Shown here piece by piece: positions 15,144 to 23,455 of a stretch of 64,000 nucleotides of DNA. Where the stretch lies: IMG/VR virus record IMGVR_UViG_3300013120_000030, positions 1 to 64,000 of that record, one strand, 5' to 3'. The notes under the pieces are model-generated. The model was not told the DNA's origin. It made no database searches and was given only the letters and a program-made list of their open reading frames with translations. This DNA comes from a virus. Every line of letters begins with the position of its first letter. Position 1 is the stretch's first letter. Made by a program: the position numbers and the translations under genes.

Positions 15144-17046
15144 AACAGATGCCGATCTAAGAGAATTATACTTCACAACAAGTGGAGTCTGGCCTGATAA
15201 TGTAGTCGGAGACATAAGTGCTGCTGATCTACGTGCAGGTGTCTTAGATACATATGATACGATAAATGATACTATAACTGACTCAGTCCAAGATTCTGAC
15301 TTCTCGGCTGATGGTCTTATGGCGCGAAATGGTGCTGGTGTTTATTACACTATTCCTTCTGGTAACTTTAATACAGCATATGACCATTCACAAGCTACAG
15401 GTAACCCTCACAGTGTTACACCAGAACAAATTGGAGCTATTCCATCTGGTATTGTATCTGGAAAAGGTGAGCTACTTGTAGGTATTAATGCGAATGACGT
15501 AGGAGTACTTGCTTCAGGAGTCGACACATATGTACTTACCGCTGACAGCACAGAAGGTACAGGTTTAAAGTGGGGATCACCTGGTGGGATAACATCTCAC
15601 GCAGCCACACACACTAACGGTGTAGACGATATACAAGATGCTACATCAGGACAAAAAGGTCTGATGACAACTGCGTACGCTACTAAGGTAGATGCTATAG
15701 AAGCAGGAGCTCAAGTTAACGTACAATCAGATTGGGACGCTTTATCAACAGAGACAAGTGGTATACTTAATAAACCTACTGTCCCTACAGTAGACGACAC
15801 AGCATATAATGCCACATCGTGGAATGCTAACACAGATGCAGCAACAAAGAATGCTATACGTGATAAGATAAATGCTATGGACACATCTATAGGAACAGCT
15901 ATCACACATGTAAGTAATAATGGTTCAGATCACTCATACATAGATCAAGATGTGACAACAGCAGGAAGTCCTACATTCGATAATCTTACAGCGACAAAAG
16001 ATATTACTGCTAATAGTGGTGTACTTAATTCATTGAAGTTAGATAACATTAACTTAAACGGAAATACAATCTCAACAACAGGAAATCTTTTAGATGTACA
16101 AGGCGATATAGATGTTACGGGCGATTTAACTACAGCAGGTATCAATTGGACTAGTAGAGTAAGTGCGGTGGATAATAATTGGTATGGTGTGACATATGGT
16201 GATGGATTATTTGTTGCCATAGCTAATTCAGGTACAGGCAACAGAGTAATGACTTCACCTGATGGTATTAATTGGACTAGCCGAACAAGTGCGACTGATA
16301 ATGGTTGGCTTGGTGTGACATATGGTAATGGATTATTTGTTGCCGTAGCTAATTCAGGTACAGGCAACAGGGTAATGACTTCTCCTGATGGCATTAATTG
16401 GACTAGTAGAGTAAGTGCGACTGATAATAATTGGCTTGGTGTGACATATGGTAATGGGTTATTTGTTGCCATAGCTTACTCAGGTACTGGTAACAGAGTA
16501 ATGACTTCTCCTGATGGCATTAATTGGACTAGTAGGACAAGTGCGACTGATAATGGTTGGTTTGGTATAACATATGGTAATGGATTATTTGTTGCCGTAG
16601 CAAGTACAGGTACAGGCAACAGGGTAATGACTTCACCTGATGGTATTAATTGGACTAGTAGGACAAGTGCGGCTGACAATAGTTGGAGAAGTATCACTTA
16701 TGGTAATGGGTTATTTGTTGCCGTAGCTAATTCAGGTACAGGCAACAGAGTAATGACTTCTCCTGATGGTATCAATTGGACTAGTAGAGTAAGTGCGGTG
16801 GATAATAATTGGCTTGGTGTGACATATGGTAATGGATTATTTGTTGCCGTAGTAAGTACAAGTACAGGCAACATAGTAATGACTTCAGGTAAGAAGTTAG
16901 AAAACACTATATCTGACAATAATATCCACCAAGGTGATCACACTTTTACCGGTGACTTAGTAATGACTAATTTACCAACAAGTGACCCATTAGTTGCTGG
17001 TGCATTGTGGAATGATAGTGGAACCGTTAAAGTTAGTGCTGGATAA
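15133..17046 (+). CDS. Tail fibre with six-fold propeller-like repeats
   Basis: A 637-residue adhesin. The N-terminal ~100 residues (MAIRTDADLRELYFTTSGVWPDN...) are probably the virion attachment domain, because the same start recurs as a fragment at 17137. Residues ~85-330 contain fibre-like segments (TNGVDDIQDATSGQKGLMTT; QDVTTAGSPTFDNLTAT). From about residue 336 come six 42-residue repeats with INWTSR, NNWxGVTYGNGLFVA and GTGNRVMTSPDG, nearly the same in each, likely one beta-propeller or a repeat stalk for host binding. The tail (LVMTNLPTSDP.. GALWNDSGTVKVS) is a common fibre C-terminus. The repeat DNA is an obvious site for expansion or contraction. Confidence 0.8.
   Translation: MAIRTDADLRELYFTTSGVWPDNVVGDISAADLRAGVLDTYDTINDTITDSVQDSDFSADGLMARNGAGVYYTIPSGNFNTAYDHSQATGNPHSVTPEQIGAIPSGIVSGKGELLVGINANDVGVLASGVDTYVLTADSTEGTGLKWGSPGGITSHAATHTNGVDDIQDATSGQKGLMTTAYATKVDAIEAGAQVNVQSDWDALSTETSGILNKPTVPTVDDTAYNATSWNANTDAATKNAIRDKINAMDTSIGTAITHVSNNGSDHSYIDQDVTTAGSPTFDNLTATKDITANSGVLNSLKLDNINLNGNTISTTGNLLDVQGDIDVTGDLTTAGINWTSRVSAVDNNWYGVTYGDGLFVAIANSGTGNRVMTSPDGINWTSRTSATDNGWLGVTYGNGLFVAVANSGTGNRVMTSPDGINWTSRVSATDNNWLGVTYGNGLFVAIAYSGTGNRVMTSPDGINWTSRTSATDNGWFGITYGNGLFVAVASTGTGNRVMTSPDGINWTSRTSAADNSWRSITYGNGLFVAVANSGTGNRVMTSPDGINWTSRVSAVDNNWLGVTYGNGLFVAVVSTSTGNIVMTSGKKLENTISDNNIHQGDHTFTGDLVMTNLPTSDPLVAGALWNDSGTVKVSAG
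16138..16893 (+). repeat. Six tandem 126-base coding repeats
   Basis: Starts at 16138, 16264, 16390, 16516, 16642 and 16768, each 126 bases (42 codons), in frame in the tail-fibre gene. The units differ at only a few positions, mostly in codons for the surface residues (VSAVDNN, TSATDNG, TSAADNS; ANSG, ASTG, VSTS). The high similarity at DNA level implies recent duplication or ongoing gene conversion. Confidence 0.95.
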
Positions 17047-17102
17047 ATAAGGTAATATTACAATAGATAAGATGAATTTTCAACTTCATCAACTATAATA
17101 AT

Positions 17103-17118
17103 GTGGGCTTCGGCCCAC
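17103..17118 (+). terminator. UUCG-loop hairpin after the tail-fibre gene
   Basis: GTGGGC-TTCG-GCCCAC is a perfect six-base stem with the very stable UUCG loop. Only TTCT follows, so termination may be incomplete; it may instead protect the fibre mRNA or insulate the following gene. Further left, GATGAA/TTCATC (17071-17090) makes another inverted repeat. Confidence 0.55.
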
Positions 17119-17136
17119 TTCTATAAGGAGATAATA

Positions 17137-17217
17137 ATGGCAATTAGAACAGATTCAGAACTTCGAGAGCTATACTTCACTAATAGTGGAGTCTGGCCAG
17201 ACAATATAGGGGTGTAA
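17137..17217 (+). pseudogene. Truncated copy of the tail-fibre gene start
   Basis: A 26-residue frame, MAIRTDSELRELYFTNSGVWPDNIGV, matches the first 23-24 residues of the tail fibre at 15133 (MAIRTDADLRELYFTTSGVWPDN) and keeps its ribosome binding site (AAGGAGATAATA). It stops one base before the next gene's ATG. This is a remnant of fibre-gene duplication or cassette exchange. It may still be translated and couple ribosomes into the following gene, whose own binding site is poor. Confidence 0.85.
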
Positions 17218-17218
17218 C

Positions 17219-17872
17219 ATGAGCGGATCTTTTTCTTCTGCCTTTTCATCAGCATTTAGTGTATATTCATCATTCGATATACTAACAACCGAGTTACCAG
17301 ATGCTCGATTACTAAGTGAGTATAGTCAGCAGATAGAATCGACTGGAGGTTCTGGAACTATATTCAGTGTATACTCCGGTGTACTACCTTCAGGTCTAAT
17401 CTTATCATCCGAAGGGTTAGTAAATGGTATACCAGAGGAATTAGGCAGTTCTGACTTTGCTATTTCTGGGATATATAATGGTTATAGTGATGTTTCGTAC
17501 TATACTATATCTGTATTACAATTGTATAATTTATCAACATCGAGTCCATTCATAGGACTAGAAGGAAGGATATACTGTCCTTGTACTATGGGGATAACTG
17601 TTATGGGTGTACAAAATGATGTAGAGGATCCGAATATCACAGATGTTTATGTAACATTGAGCGGAAGTTTAGGGACTTACTATAAGTTTAACGCGGTTGT
17701 ACCAATAGTTCTTGAGGCTAAGTTTAAGAGAGATGAACATATAGATGTGGCAACAAGTGGAAATATTATTAATACAATAATAAACTACATAAAGAGAGGT
17801 GATCAATCACCTTTTATGACTGGACATCCGTCCAGAGTTATAAGACCAGAGATAGGAAAATGGTATGAATAA
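17219..17872 (+). CDS. Tail fibre-associated protein with Ig-like domain
   Basis: A 217-residue virion protein. Residues ~27-95 match the He_PIG putative Ig domain pattern (LPDARLLSEYSQQIESTGGSGT..., SGVLPSGLILSSEGLVNGIP). Residues ~105-217 (FIGLEGRIYCP... GDQSPFMTGHPSRVIRPEIGKW) are paralogous to the whole 112-residue protein at 21716, so this C-terminal module is reused. It lies one base after the fibre-start remnant and overlaps the next gene by eight bases. It is probably a fibre adaptor, connector or small adhesin; the exact role is unknown. Confidence 0.65.
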   Translation: MSGSFSSAFSSAFSVYSSFDILTTELPDARLLSEYSQQIESTGGSGTIFSVYSGVLPSGLILSSEGLVNGIPEELGSSDFAISGIYNGYSDVSYYTISVLQLYNLSTSSPFIGLEGRIYCPCTMGITVMGVQNDVEDPNITDVYVTLSGSLGTYYKFNAVVPIVLEAKFKRDEHIDVATSGNIINTIINYIKRGDQSPFMTGHPSRVIRPEIGKWYE

Positions 17873-18170
17873 ATATATGTCGTGCTATGCGATGAGAGAA
17901 GATATTAAAGGAAAGTTGATATGTATACTACCTTATACAAACATTAGTGACCATGTTAACTTCTGGAAACTACAAGTCAGTAAAGAACAAAAAGTACACG
18001 CTGAAACTATACTTAAAACTCAAGATATATTTCTTAATGTAGATGTACTTAAAACTATAGATAGTTACTTCGAACAAGTGCCTACCGGTAAGATATTTGA
18101 TCTTAGCGGTATGGGTCTAGAGATATTTGACTATGTTACATATAAAGACATAGAATTACCAGGAGAATAA
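17865..18170 (+). CDS. Hypothetical protein in the adhesin cassette
   Basis: A 101-residue protein (MNKYMSCYAMREDIKGKLICILPY...) overlapping the preceding gene and ending directly at the start of the tailspike gene. It has no signal or membrane segment, a few Cys in the first 20 residues, and a mixed alpha/beta pattern (VDVLKTIDSYFEQVPTGKIFDLSG). Small genes between fibre genes are often fibre chaperones, but no family is recognised here. Tight packing supports that it is expressed with its neighbours. Confidence 0.55.
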   Translation: MNKYMSCYAMREDIKGKLICILPYTNISDHVNFWKLQVSKEQKVHAETILKTQDIFLNVDVLKTIDSYFEQVPTGKIFDLSGMGLEIFDYVTYKDIELPGE

Positions 18171-19841
18171 ATGGCAGATTTAGAAACATATAAAGGTTAT
18201 GAACTACCATTACCTAATGGACAACAAGGATCATCAACAGGAGATGATTGGGCCGATTACCTAATGGACTCAGTTAAACGTAAAATAGATGATACATCTA
18301 TCTTAGTAATAAATGAAAACTTTAATGTATATTCATCTACTGTTAGTGGATATGAAGATTACGATAATAGATCTGCAATAAACGCTGCTATTCAATATGC
18401 TCATCAACATAATATACCAGAAGTACATTTACCGTCAGGTTATTATAAAATATCAGTAAATGATCCTGCTGATACATCTTTAGAGGTGGATGATTTAGGT
18501 GGTATTTATATAAATGTTCCAATAACATTTACTATGCATAGAGATACTACTGTTAAGGCGTTACCTTCATCAGAACGTGGTTATGCAATGTTTAGTGTTG
18601 TTTCGTCAAATGTTCATATAAGAGGCGGTCAAGTAATAGGTGAGAGATACGAACATATTGGCAGTGCTGGTGCTCACGGACAAGGTGTGAAAGTAGATGG
18701 TGAAGTTGAAAATCCTGTTGAAAATGTTTCAGTCACAGATGTAATATTTAAAGAATTATGGGGCGATGGTATAAGATCAAGACCGTTAACTGAAAATATT
18801 AATGTGACTAATTGTTATTTTGAAGATAACAGACGAATGGGAGTTACGGTAGGTGCAACAGTAGGATTTTCTATCGATAACTGTTACTTTAAAAATCAAA
18901 ATGGTATTAATCCTCAAGCTGGGATTGATATTGAACCAAACTTAACCGAGGGATTTGCCGAAGATATTACAATCACTAATAGTACATTTGATGATAATGT
19001 AGGCGAAGGTATAATAGCAGGCGGTGGAGGTCATGGATTTAAACATTTAAAAATTTATAATAATAAGTTTATTAATACAAATCAAGAAGGCGCGATCTTA
19101 ATAGCTAATGTACCAACTACTTGTGAAGATGTAACTATTGACGGTAATGTAATTTATTTTAAAGACGATTTATTAGGTCATTCTGGGATTGGTACTGGAA
19201 ACTTTGAACATCTTTTAATAACTAATAATAAAGTTTATGGTGTTTCAGATCTATCAGGTGAAAATACTGGTGGCATTTCAGTAGGTAATACTGCTAATGG
19301 TATTATTGTTAAAAATAATACTATAAAAAATGTTCATATAGGTATATCGTTATCAGGTGGAGACTCTGAAAATTGTATAATTACACATAATAGAATATAC
19401 AATACTAATCGCGGTATCTTTGTTGTTACTAAAACTGAGAGGTTATTATTTAGCGAAAATATTATTGATGGAGTTTTACAATATAATTATTTTAGATGCG
19501 ACAATAGTGATCTTATTAATAACTTATTCTTAAATCATTATCAAACTGTTATTCAAGGCACTTGTAATTTTACAAAAATCGCTAATAATAGATTTGATAA
19601 TTGCGGATATAAAGCTAAAACGTCAAATGCTATCTTAGATTTTGCGCCAAATGGATGTATTATTGATAATAATCATTTCCAGTCTAATGAACCTTTACAG
19701 AAAGCAATAAAAGAATCAACTGTACCAACTAATAAGAATATATACAAGCAAAATATAGCTATGTATGGTACCAATGCTAATGTATATCTATTTGAAGTTG
19801 GAGCTATATTACGAGATAATTTATCTTCAGATTCAGTTTAA
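18171..19841 (+). CDS. Right-handed beta-helix tailspike
   Basis: A 556-residue protein of pectate-lyase-like architecture. After an N-terminal ~70 residues (MADLETYKGYELPLPNGQQG...) a helix cap follows: DYDNRSAINAAIQYAHQHNIPEVHLPSG, the standard opening of phage depolymerase spikes. From residue ~140 to ~500 there are many PbH1-type coils (ITNSTFDDN, IYNNKFINT, VKNNTIKNV, ITHNRIYNT, LFSENIIDG, IANNRFDNC). Such spikes bind and often cleave surface polysaccharide; the active site cannot be located with confidence from sequence. The gene starts immediately after the preceding stop with AGGAG upstream. Confidence 0.82.
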   Translation: MADLETYKGYELPLPNGQQGSSTGDDWADYLMDSVKRKIDDTSILVINENFNVYSSTVSGYEDYDNRSAINAAIQYAHQHNIPEVHLPSGYYKISVNDPADTSLEVDDLGGIYINVPITFTMHRDTTVKALPSSERGYAMFSVVSSNVHIRGGQVIGERYEHIGSAGAHGQGVKVDGEVENPVENVSVTDVIFKELWGDGIRSRPLTENINVTNCYFEDNRRMGVTVGATVGFSIDNCYFKNQNGINPQAGIDIEPNLTEGFAEDITITNSTFDDNVGEGIIAGGGGHGFKHLKIYNNKFINTNQEGAILIANVPTTCEDVTIDGNVIYFKDDLLGHSGIGTGNFEHLLITNNKVYGVSDLSGENTGGISVGNTANGIIVKNNTIKNVHIGISLSGGDSENCIITHNRIYNTNRGIFVVTKTERLLFSENIIDGVLQYNYFRCDNSDLINNLFLNHYQTVIQGTCNFTKIANNRFDNCGYKAKTSNAILDFAPNGCIIDNNHFQSNEPLQKAIKESTVPTNKNIYKQNIAMYGTNANVYLFEVGAILRDNLSSDSV

Positions 19842-19855
19842 TATAAAGAGGTTAT

Positions 19856-21700
19856 ATGAATTTTGGTGGTAATTCGTCATATTTCGGTGGAGATCAATCG
19901 AATTTAGGAGTTAAAACAATGAAATATTATGCAGTAGGAACAACAACAGCTTGGAACGCTTTAAGTCCTATAGAACAAGCAAAGTATGAAGATCACTTTG
20001 AGAACTACGCGTTGTGTGCTGCTGATCCTGACTTTTCTGGTACTATAACAGATAATTATACAATAGAACAAATAAGTGATATTACACAAAGTAGTCAAGC
20101 TATATTTAATTTTAATAGTGGCGGTTTTGAGATTACTTTTGATGGCAACAATTATTGGATATATGATAATGTTGCTGGTTCAGATTTGATTAGAGTTATT
20201 GACATAGATTCTACATTATGGATCAATTATAGATGTCAAAATATAGTAACAAAAAGCATTGGATATCATTCATTTTTGCGTTGTGAGGGTGTAGGTGTAA
20301 TAAATGTTAAAAATGTATTATTTGATGGCAATAGTAATAATGGAAGTTTATCATATTTATATGATAACGCGAGTGCTACATATGTTAATTGTGTTGTAAT
20401 AAATGGTTACAGAGGAATGTCAACTACATCAAGTGGTGACGTAGTTATTGAAAATGCTACTTTTATTGATAATACTAATAGGGGAGTTTTTAGATCTAAC
20501 GGTAATGTAACATTAAGAAATGTATATTTATCCAATACAGTTGATATTTTTGGTACTGTTATAGATGGCGGAGGCATAGTAACAAATGACGCTACTGCAC
20601 CAGAAGTTGCTAATAGAAATATAAATTTAGGATTTTTATTCGCATCTAATGACCCATCTAACTCTAACTATTTATTTGCAAGAGACGATACATTGTATAA
20701 AGGTGTAGATCCTCAAATATCAGAACATGTAAATTATTTAGATGGTGAACCTATTGTATTAGGAGATGTGTATGTTGGTGCTAGAAGTAATAAAGTTGCT
20801 ATTCCTGTAAAATATGCAGTAGGAACAACCACTGCATGGAATGCGTTAAGTCCTGCAGAACAAGCTGAATATGAAGATCACTTTGAGAACTACGCGTTGT
20901 GTGCTGCTGATAGTGATTTCACAGGCACTATTACCGATGATTATTTAGTAGAACAAATAAGTGATATTACTCAATCATCAATCGCATTATATGCATTTGA
21001 TATTAATGGATTTAATATTGAATTTAACGGTATGAATTATTTGGTTAGTGATAATTATAGTTCACAGTTAATTAGAATGCAAACCGAAAATGTTACATTT
21101 ATAAACTTTAATATTAAATCTATTATAGATAAAACTGTAGGATATAGAGGAAGTCTACAAACAGAAGGTTTTACTACATTTATAAACTGTGTTTTTGACG
21201 GTAATAGTAAATTAGGGTGCGCATTAACATACTATGATAAACATATAATGTCAAATTCAATCATATGTAATTACACTGGTGCCAATCTTGGAGCATCGAA
21301 TAGAAATAGTGCTTATCTAGGAGATTCAACAGTTTATGAAAATGTAACATTTAGTAATAATTTATCAGACTTTAGAGATACGATTACGTCTGATCATACA
21401 ATAAGGAATACATATTACAATTTTATTGGATCGCCAACTGATGGTGGTGGTAATGTGAATAATACTGTAGTTCTACCTATTTCAGCTTTTATAGATCTAG
21501 TCGATTTTTTACCTATAATGGATGGACCTTTAAAGGTTGGTGTAGATCCACAAATATCTGGACATACAACTTATCTAAATGGTCCTACTATACCAGTTGG
21601 TACGAATGAGATATATAGTGGGGCTAATGGTTACGGTCTAGGAGCATGGAGATCTAGAGGATCTTGGTATGACTTTAGATTAATAAGACGAATACCTTAG
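19856..21700 (+). CDS. Duplicated beta-helix adhesin
   Basis: A 614-residue virion surface protein made of two copies of one ~295-residue unit. Each begins KYAVGTTTAWNALSP, with EQAxYEDHFENYALCAAD and EQISDITQSS, at about residues 22 and 318. The middle of each copy has PbH1-like coils (NVLFDGNSNNGSL; INCVFDGNSKLG; ENATFIDNTN; ENVTFSNNL). Each ends with a KVGVDPQIS segment (20699-21560). ATG 19856 has AGAGG; an internal ATG at 19919 with AGGAG eight bases upstream could give a shorter form starting directly at the first repeat unit. Probably a host-binding spike or a fibre tip protein. Confidence 0.65.
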   Translation: MNFGGNSSYFGGDQSNLGVKTMKYYAVGTTTAWNALSPIEQAKYEDHFENYALCAADPDFSGTITDNYTIEQISDITQSSQAIFNFNSGGFEITFDGNNYWIYDNVAGSDLIRVIDIDSTLWINYRCQNIVTKSIGYHSFLRCEGVGVINVKNVLFDGNSNNGSLSYLYDNASATYVNCVVINGYRGMSTTSSGDVVIENATFIDNTNRGVFRSNGNVTLRNVYLSNTVDIFGTVIDGGGIVTNDATAPEVANRNINLGFLFASNDPSNSNYLFARDDTLYKGVDPQISEHVNYLDGEPIVLGDVYVGARSNKVAIPVKYAVGTTTAWNALSPAEQAEYEDHFENYALCAADSDFTGTITDDYLVEQISDITQSSIALYAFDINGFNIEFNGMNYLVSDNYSSQLIRMQTENVTFINFNIKSIIDKTVGYRGSLQTEGFTTFINCVFDGNSKLGCALTYYDKHIMSNSIICNYTGANLGASNRNSAYLGDSTVYENVTFSNNLSDFRDTITSDHTIRNTYYNFIGSPTDGGGNVNNTVVLPISAFIDLVDFLPIMDGPLKVGVDPQISGHTTYLNGPTIPVGTNEIYSGANGYGLGAWRSRGSWYDFRLIRRIP

Positions 21701-21715
21701 GAGAAGGGGATAACA

Positions 21716-22054
21716 ATGGAAAACAGTTTTGTAGGATTAAGTGGAAGTATATATGTACATCCTGGACATGCGGTAACTATGTTATCTGTTCAAGCAGATG
21801 TGTCAGATCCATCTGCTAGTGATGTTAATATCCACATAAGTGGAAGTTTAGGAACAGAATATAATTTTGGTGCAGTCATACCTATTGTGGCTAAACTTAA
21901 GTTTCAGTATGATGAACAGGTAGTAATATCGTCATCTGGAACAGCGTTAAATGTGATAGTAATAAACTATATATTTAGAGGTGATCAATCAGATTACATG
22001 ACAACAAGCCCATCTAGGGTACAAAGACCAAAGATAGGCAAATGGAACGTTTAA
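21716..22054 (+). CDS. Small virion protein, paralogue of the 17219 C-terminal domain
   Basis: A 112-residue protein (MENSFVGLSGSIYVHPGHAVTM...) that aligns along its length with residues ~107-217 of the protein at 17219: SGSLGTEYNFGAVIPIV versus SGSLGTYYKFNAVVPIV, and RGDQSDYMTTSPSRVQRPKIGKW versus RGDQSPFMTGHPSRVIRPEIGKW. AGGAG lies upstream. Having one copy free and one fused suggests a domain that docks on the virion or trimerises with different fibres. It ends the adhesin cassette. Confidence 0.6.
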   Translation: MENSFVGLSGSIYVHPGHAVTMLSVQADVSDPSASDVNIHISGSLGTEYNFGAVIPIVAKLKFQYDEQVVISSSGTALNVIVINYIFRGDQSDYMTTSPSRVQRPKIGKWNV

Positions 22055-22078
22055 CAAAGCAACAGGAAGTAGGCATCT

Positions 22079-22792
22079 ATGGAAACATGGTTTATTGCAT
22101 TGCCATTGGTATGGCAGATAATCCTACCTATTCTGGCCATGTTCTTTCTGACTATAATAGCCGTATACGGTCGTGTATGGATAGGATGGGGAAAGAAAAA
22201 GATTGGAATAGGACGCGAAGCAACAGTAAAAGAGAGGACATGTATGGATTGTTCATTACATCATAGGTCCGCTGCAGCTAAAGTTAACTTCAAGATTACA
22301 AGAATAGAGTCTAGTGTCATGAAGAACAAGATGAACAATGCTGAGCAAGAGTTATTAGATCTGAAGAGAAACATGTATACAAACTTTAGTAAGATACTAA
22401 AAGCTCGTAAAAAGACCGACATAGAGAGCGAACTAAAAGATTTTAACACACGTATACGTTTAATACTAAATGATGTTGTTAAAGATGAGATCCGACGCTC
22501 TATAAAAGAAAATGGATTTCACCAGAAAACTGGAGACACATTTATGAGGTATGTTGATGGTCAGATAAAGGTCATTAACGACATTATAGAAGACAGTCTC
22601 TTACTGTACTATACTAATGATGTGATACTGAAGATGTCTGATACTATTAAAGACAAACTTATGAAGGTAGTAAAATCTATATACAACGAAGCTAAAGATA
22701 TAGAGTTAAAAGCTAATACTACTATAAAAAAATACGAAAAGGAATACGACGATGAACTAGATAAGTTCATCACTAGCACAAAAGTAAAGTAG
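22079..22792 (+). CDS. Membrane-anchored coiled-coil protein
   Basis: A 237-residue protein with one long hydrophobic segment near the N-terminus (METWFIALPLVWQIILPILAM, then FFLTIIAVYG, residues ~3-31), then basic residues (GKKKIGIGR) and a CMDCSLHH motif, then ~170 residues of charged helix (NNAEQELLDLKRNMY..., IIEDSLLLYYTND..., KANTTIKKYEKEYDDEL). The N-out orientation follows from the positive charges after the helix. AGTAGG precedes the start; a frame opening at 22042 is discarded. It resembles neither a classical holin nor spanin, but a role in membrane contact or lysis is possible. First gene of a small cluster between adhesins and terminase. Confidence 0.6.
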   Translation: METWFIALPLVWQIILPILAMFFLTIIAVYGRVWIGWGKKKIGIGREATVKERTCMDCSLHHRSAAAKVNFKITRIESSVMKNKMNNAEQELLDLKRNMYTNFSKILKARKKTDIESELKDFNTRIRLILNDVVKDEIRRSIKENGFHQKTGDTFMRYVDGQIKVINDIIEDSLLLYYTNDVILKMSDTIKDKLMKVVKSIYNEAKDIELKANTTIKKYEKEYDDELDKFITSTKVK

Positions 22793-22798
22793 GTAAGA

Positions 22799-23455
22799 AT
22801 GAGTGATCTTAATTTAAGGCATGACCTTACTACCCAAGACGAGTTAACACTCCTTAAGGATAAGTATGCACTTGATGAACTATTAAGTGTATATCCTGAG
22901 GAAGCAGTTCATAAACTTGTTAAGAACAAAGAGAAGCTTTCAAAGATAGTTGAAATGTTTAGTAATAAGGTAGCAGGCATAGCAAAAAATGTAATGGTAA
23001 TGAAGTGTAACGTAACAGAATGTCCTTACATGAATTCCTGTATACTTTTAAAGAATGACATGGCTCCTAATGGTTATAGTTGTCCTATAGAGAGTAAACT
23101 TATAGTCGAGTTAGAATTATCTATTGTACAAGAACTAGAGATAGATGAGCAGAATACTATAGAGATGGAGTTACTATATGACTTCATAGACGCTAAACTT
23201 CTAGACATGAGAACGTCTGGTATGATGGCATCTACTTCTCTTACTCAAAGTATAAAGTCGCTAAGTGAAGGACAGATAATAGAGACTTCTAAAGATATTG
23301 CTCCTGAATTTAGGATAAAGATGGATTTAAAGAAACTTAAAGCTTCTATTATGGAAGAGTTTATGGCAACAAGGCGTGCTAAGAAAAAGTATGGTCTAGG
23401 CGGTGGTGATAAATCTTTCGAAAATATAATCAAAGCAGCAATGGGTAATAAGTAA
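22799..23455 (+). CDS. Hypothetical protein with a four-cysteine cluster
   Basis: A 218-residue protein (MSDLNLRHDLTTQDELTLLKDKYALDELL...). Near residue 70 it has C-x4-C-x4-C then 16 residues later another Cys (CNVTECPYMNSC ... YSCPIE), which could bind zinc or an iron-sulphur cluster. The rest is helical and acidic, and the C-terminus is basic (ATRRAKKKYGLGGGDKSFENIIKAAMGNK). It lies six bases after its upstream neighbour and overlaps the next gene by one base. The position ahead of terL would allow a small terminase subunit, but no DNA-binding helix-turn-helix is clear, so this is only a possibility. Confidence 0.55.
   Translation: MSDLNLRHDLTTQDELTLLKDKYALDELLSVYPEEAVHKLVKNKEKLSKIVEMFSNKVAGIAKNVMVMKCNVTECPYMNSCILLKNDMAPNGYSCPIESKLIVELELSIVQELEIDEQNTIEMELLYDFIDAKLLDMRTSGMMASTSLTQSIKSLSEGQIIETSKDIAPEFRIKMDLKKLKASIMEEFMATRRAKKKYGLGGGDKSFENIIKAAMGNK

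Noticed and set aside
15945-16919. Long minus-strand frames opposite the propeller repeats
   Set aside because: They are repetitive mirror images of the 126-base repeats, without ribosome sites.
22042-22266. Alternative 74-codon frame MERLTKQQ...
   Set aside because: It overlaps the 22079 gene in another frame, and the latter has a coherent membrane helix and coiled coil.
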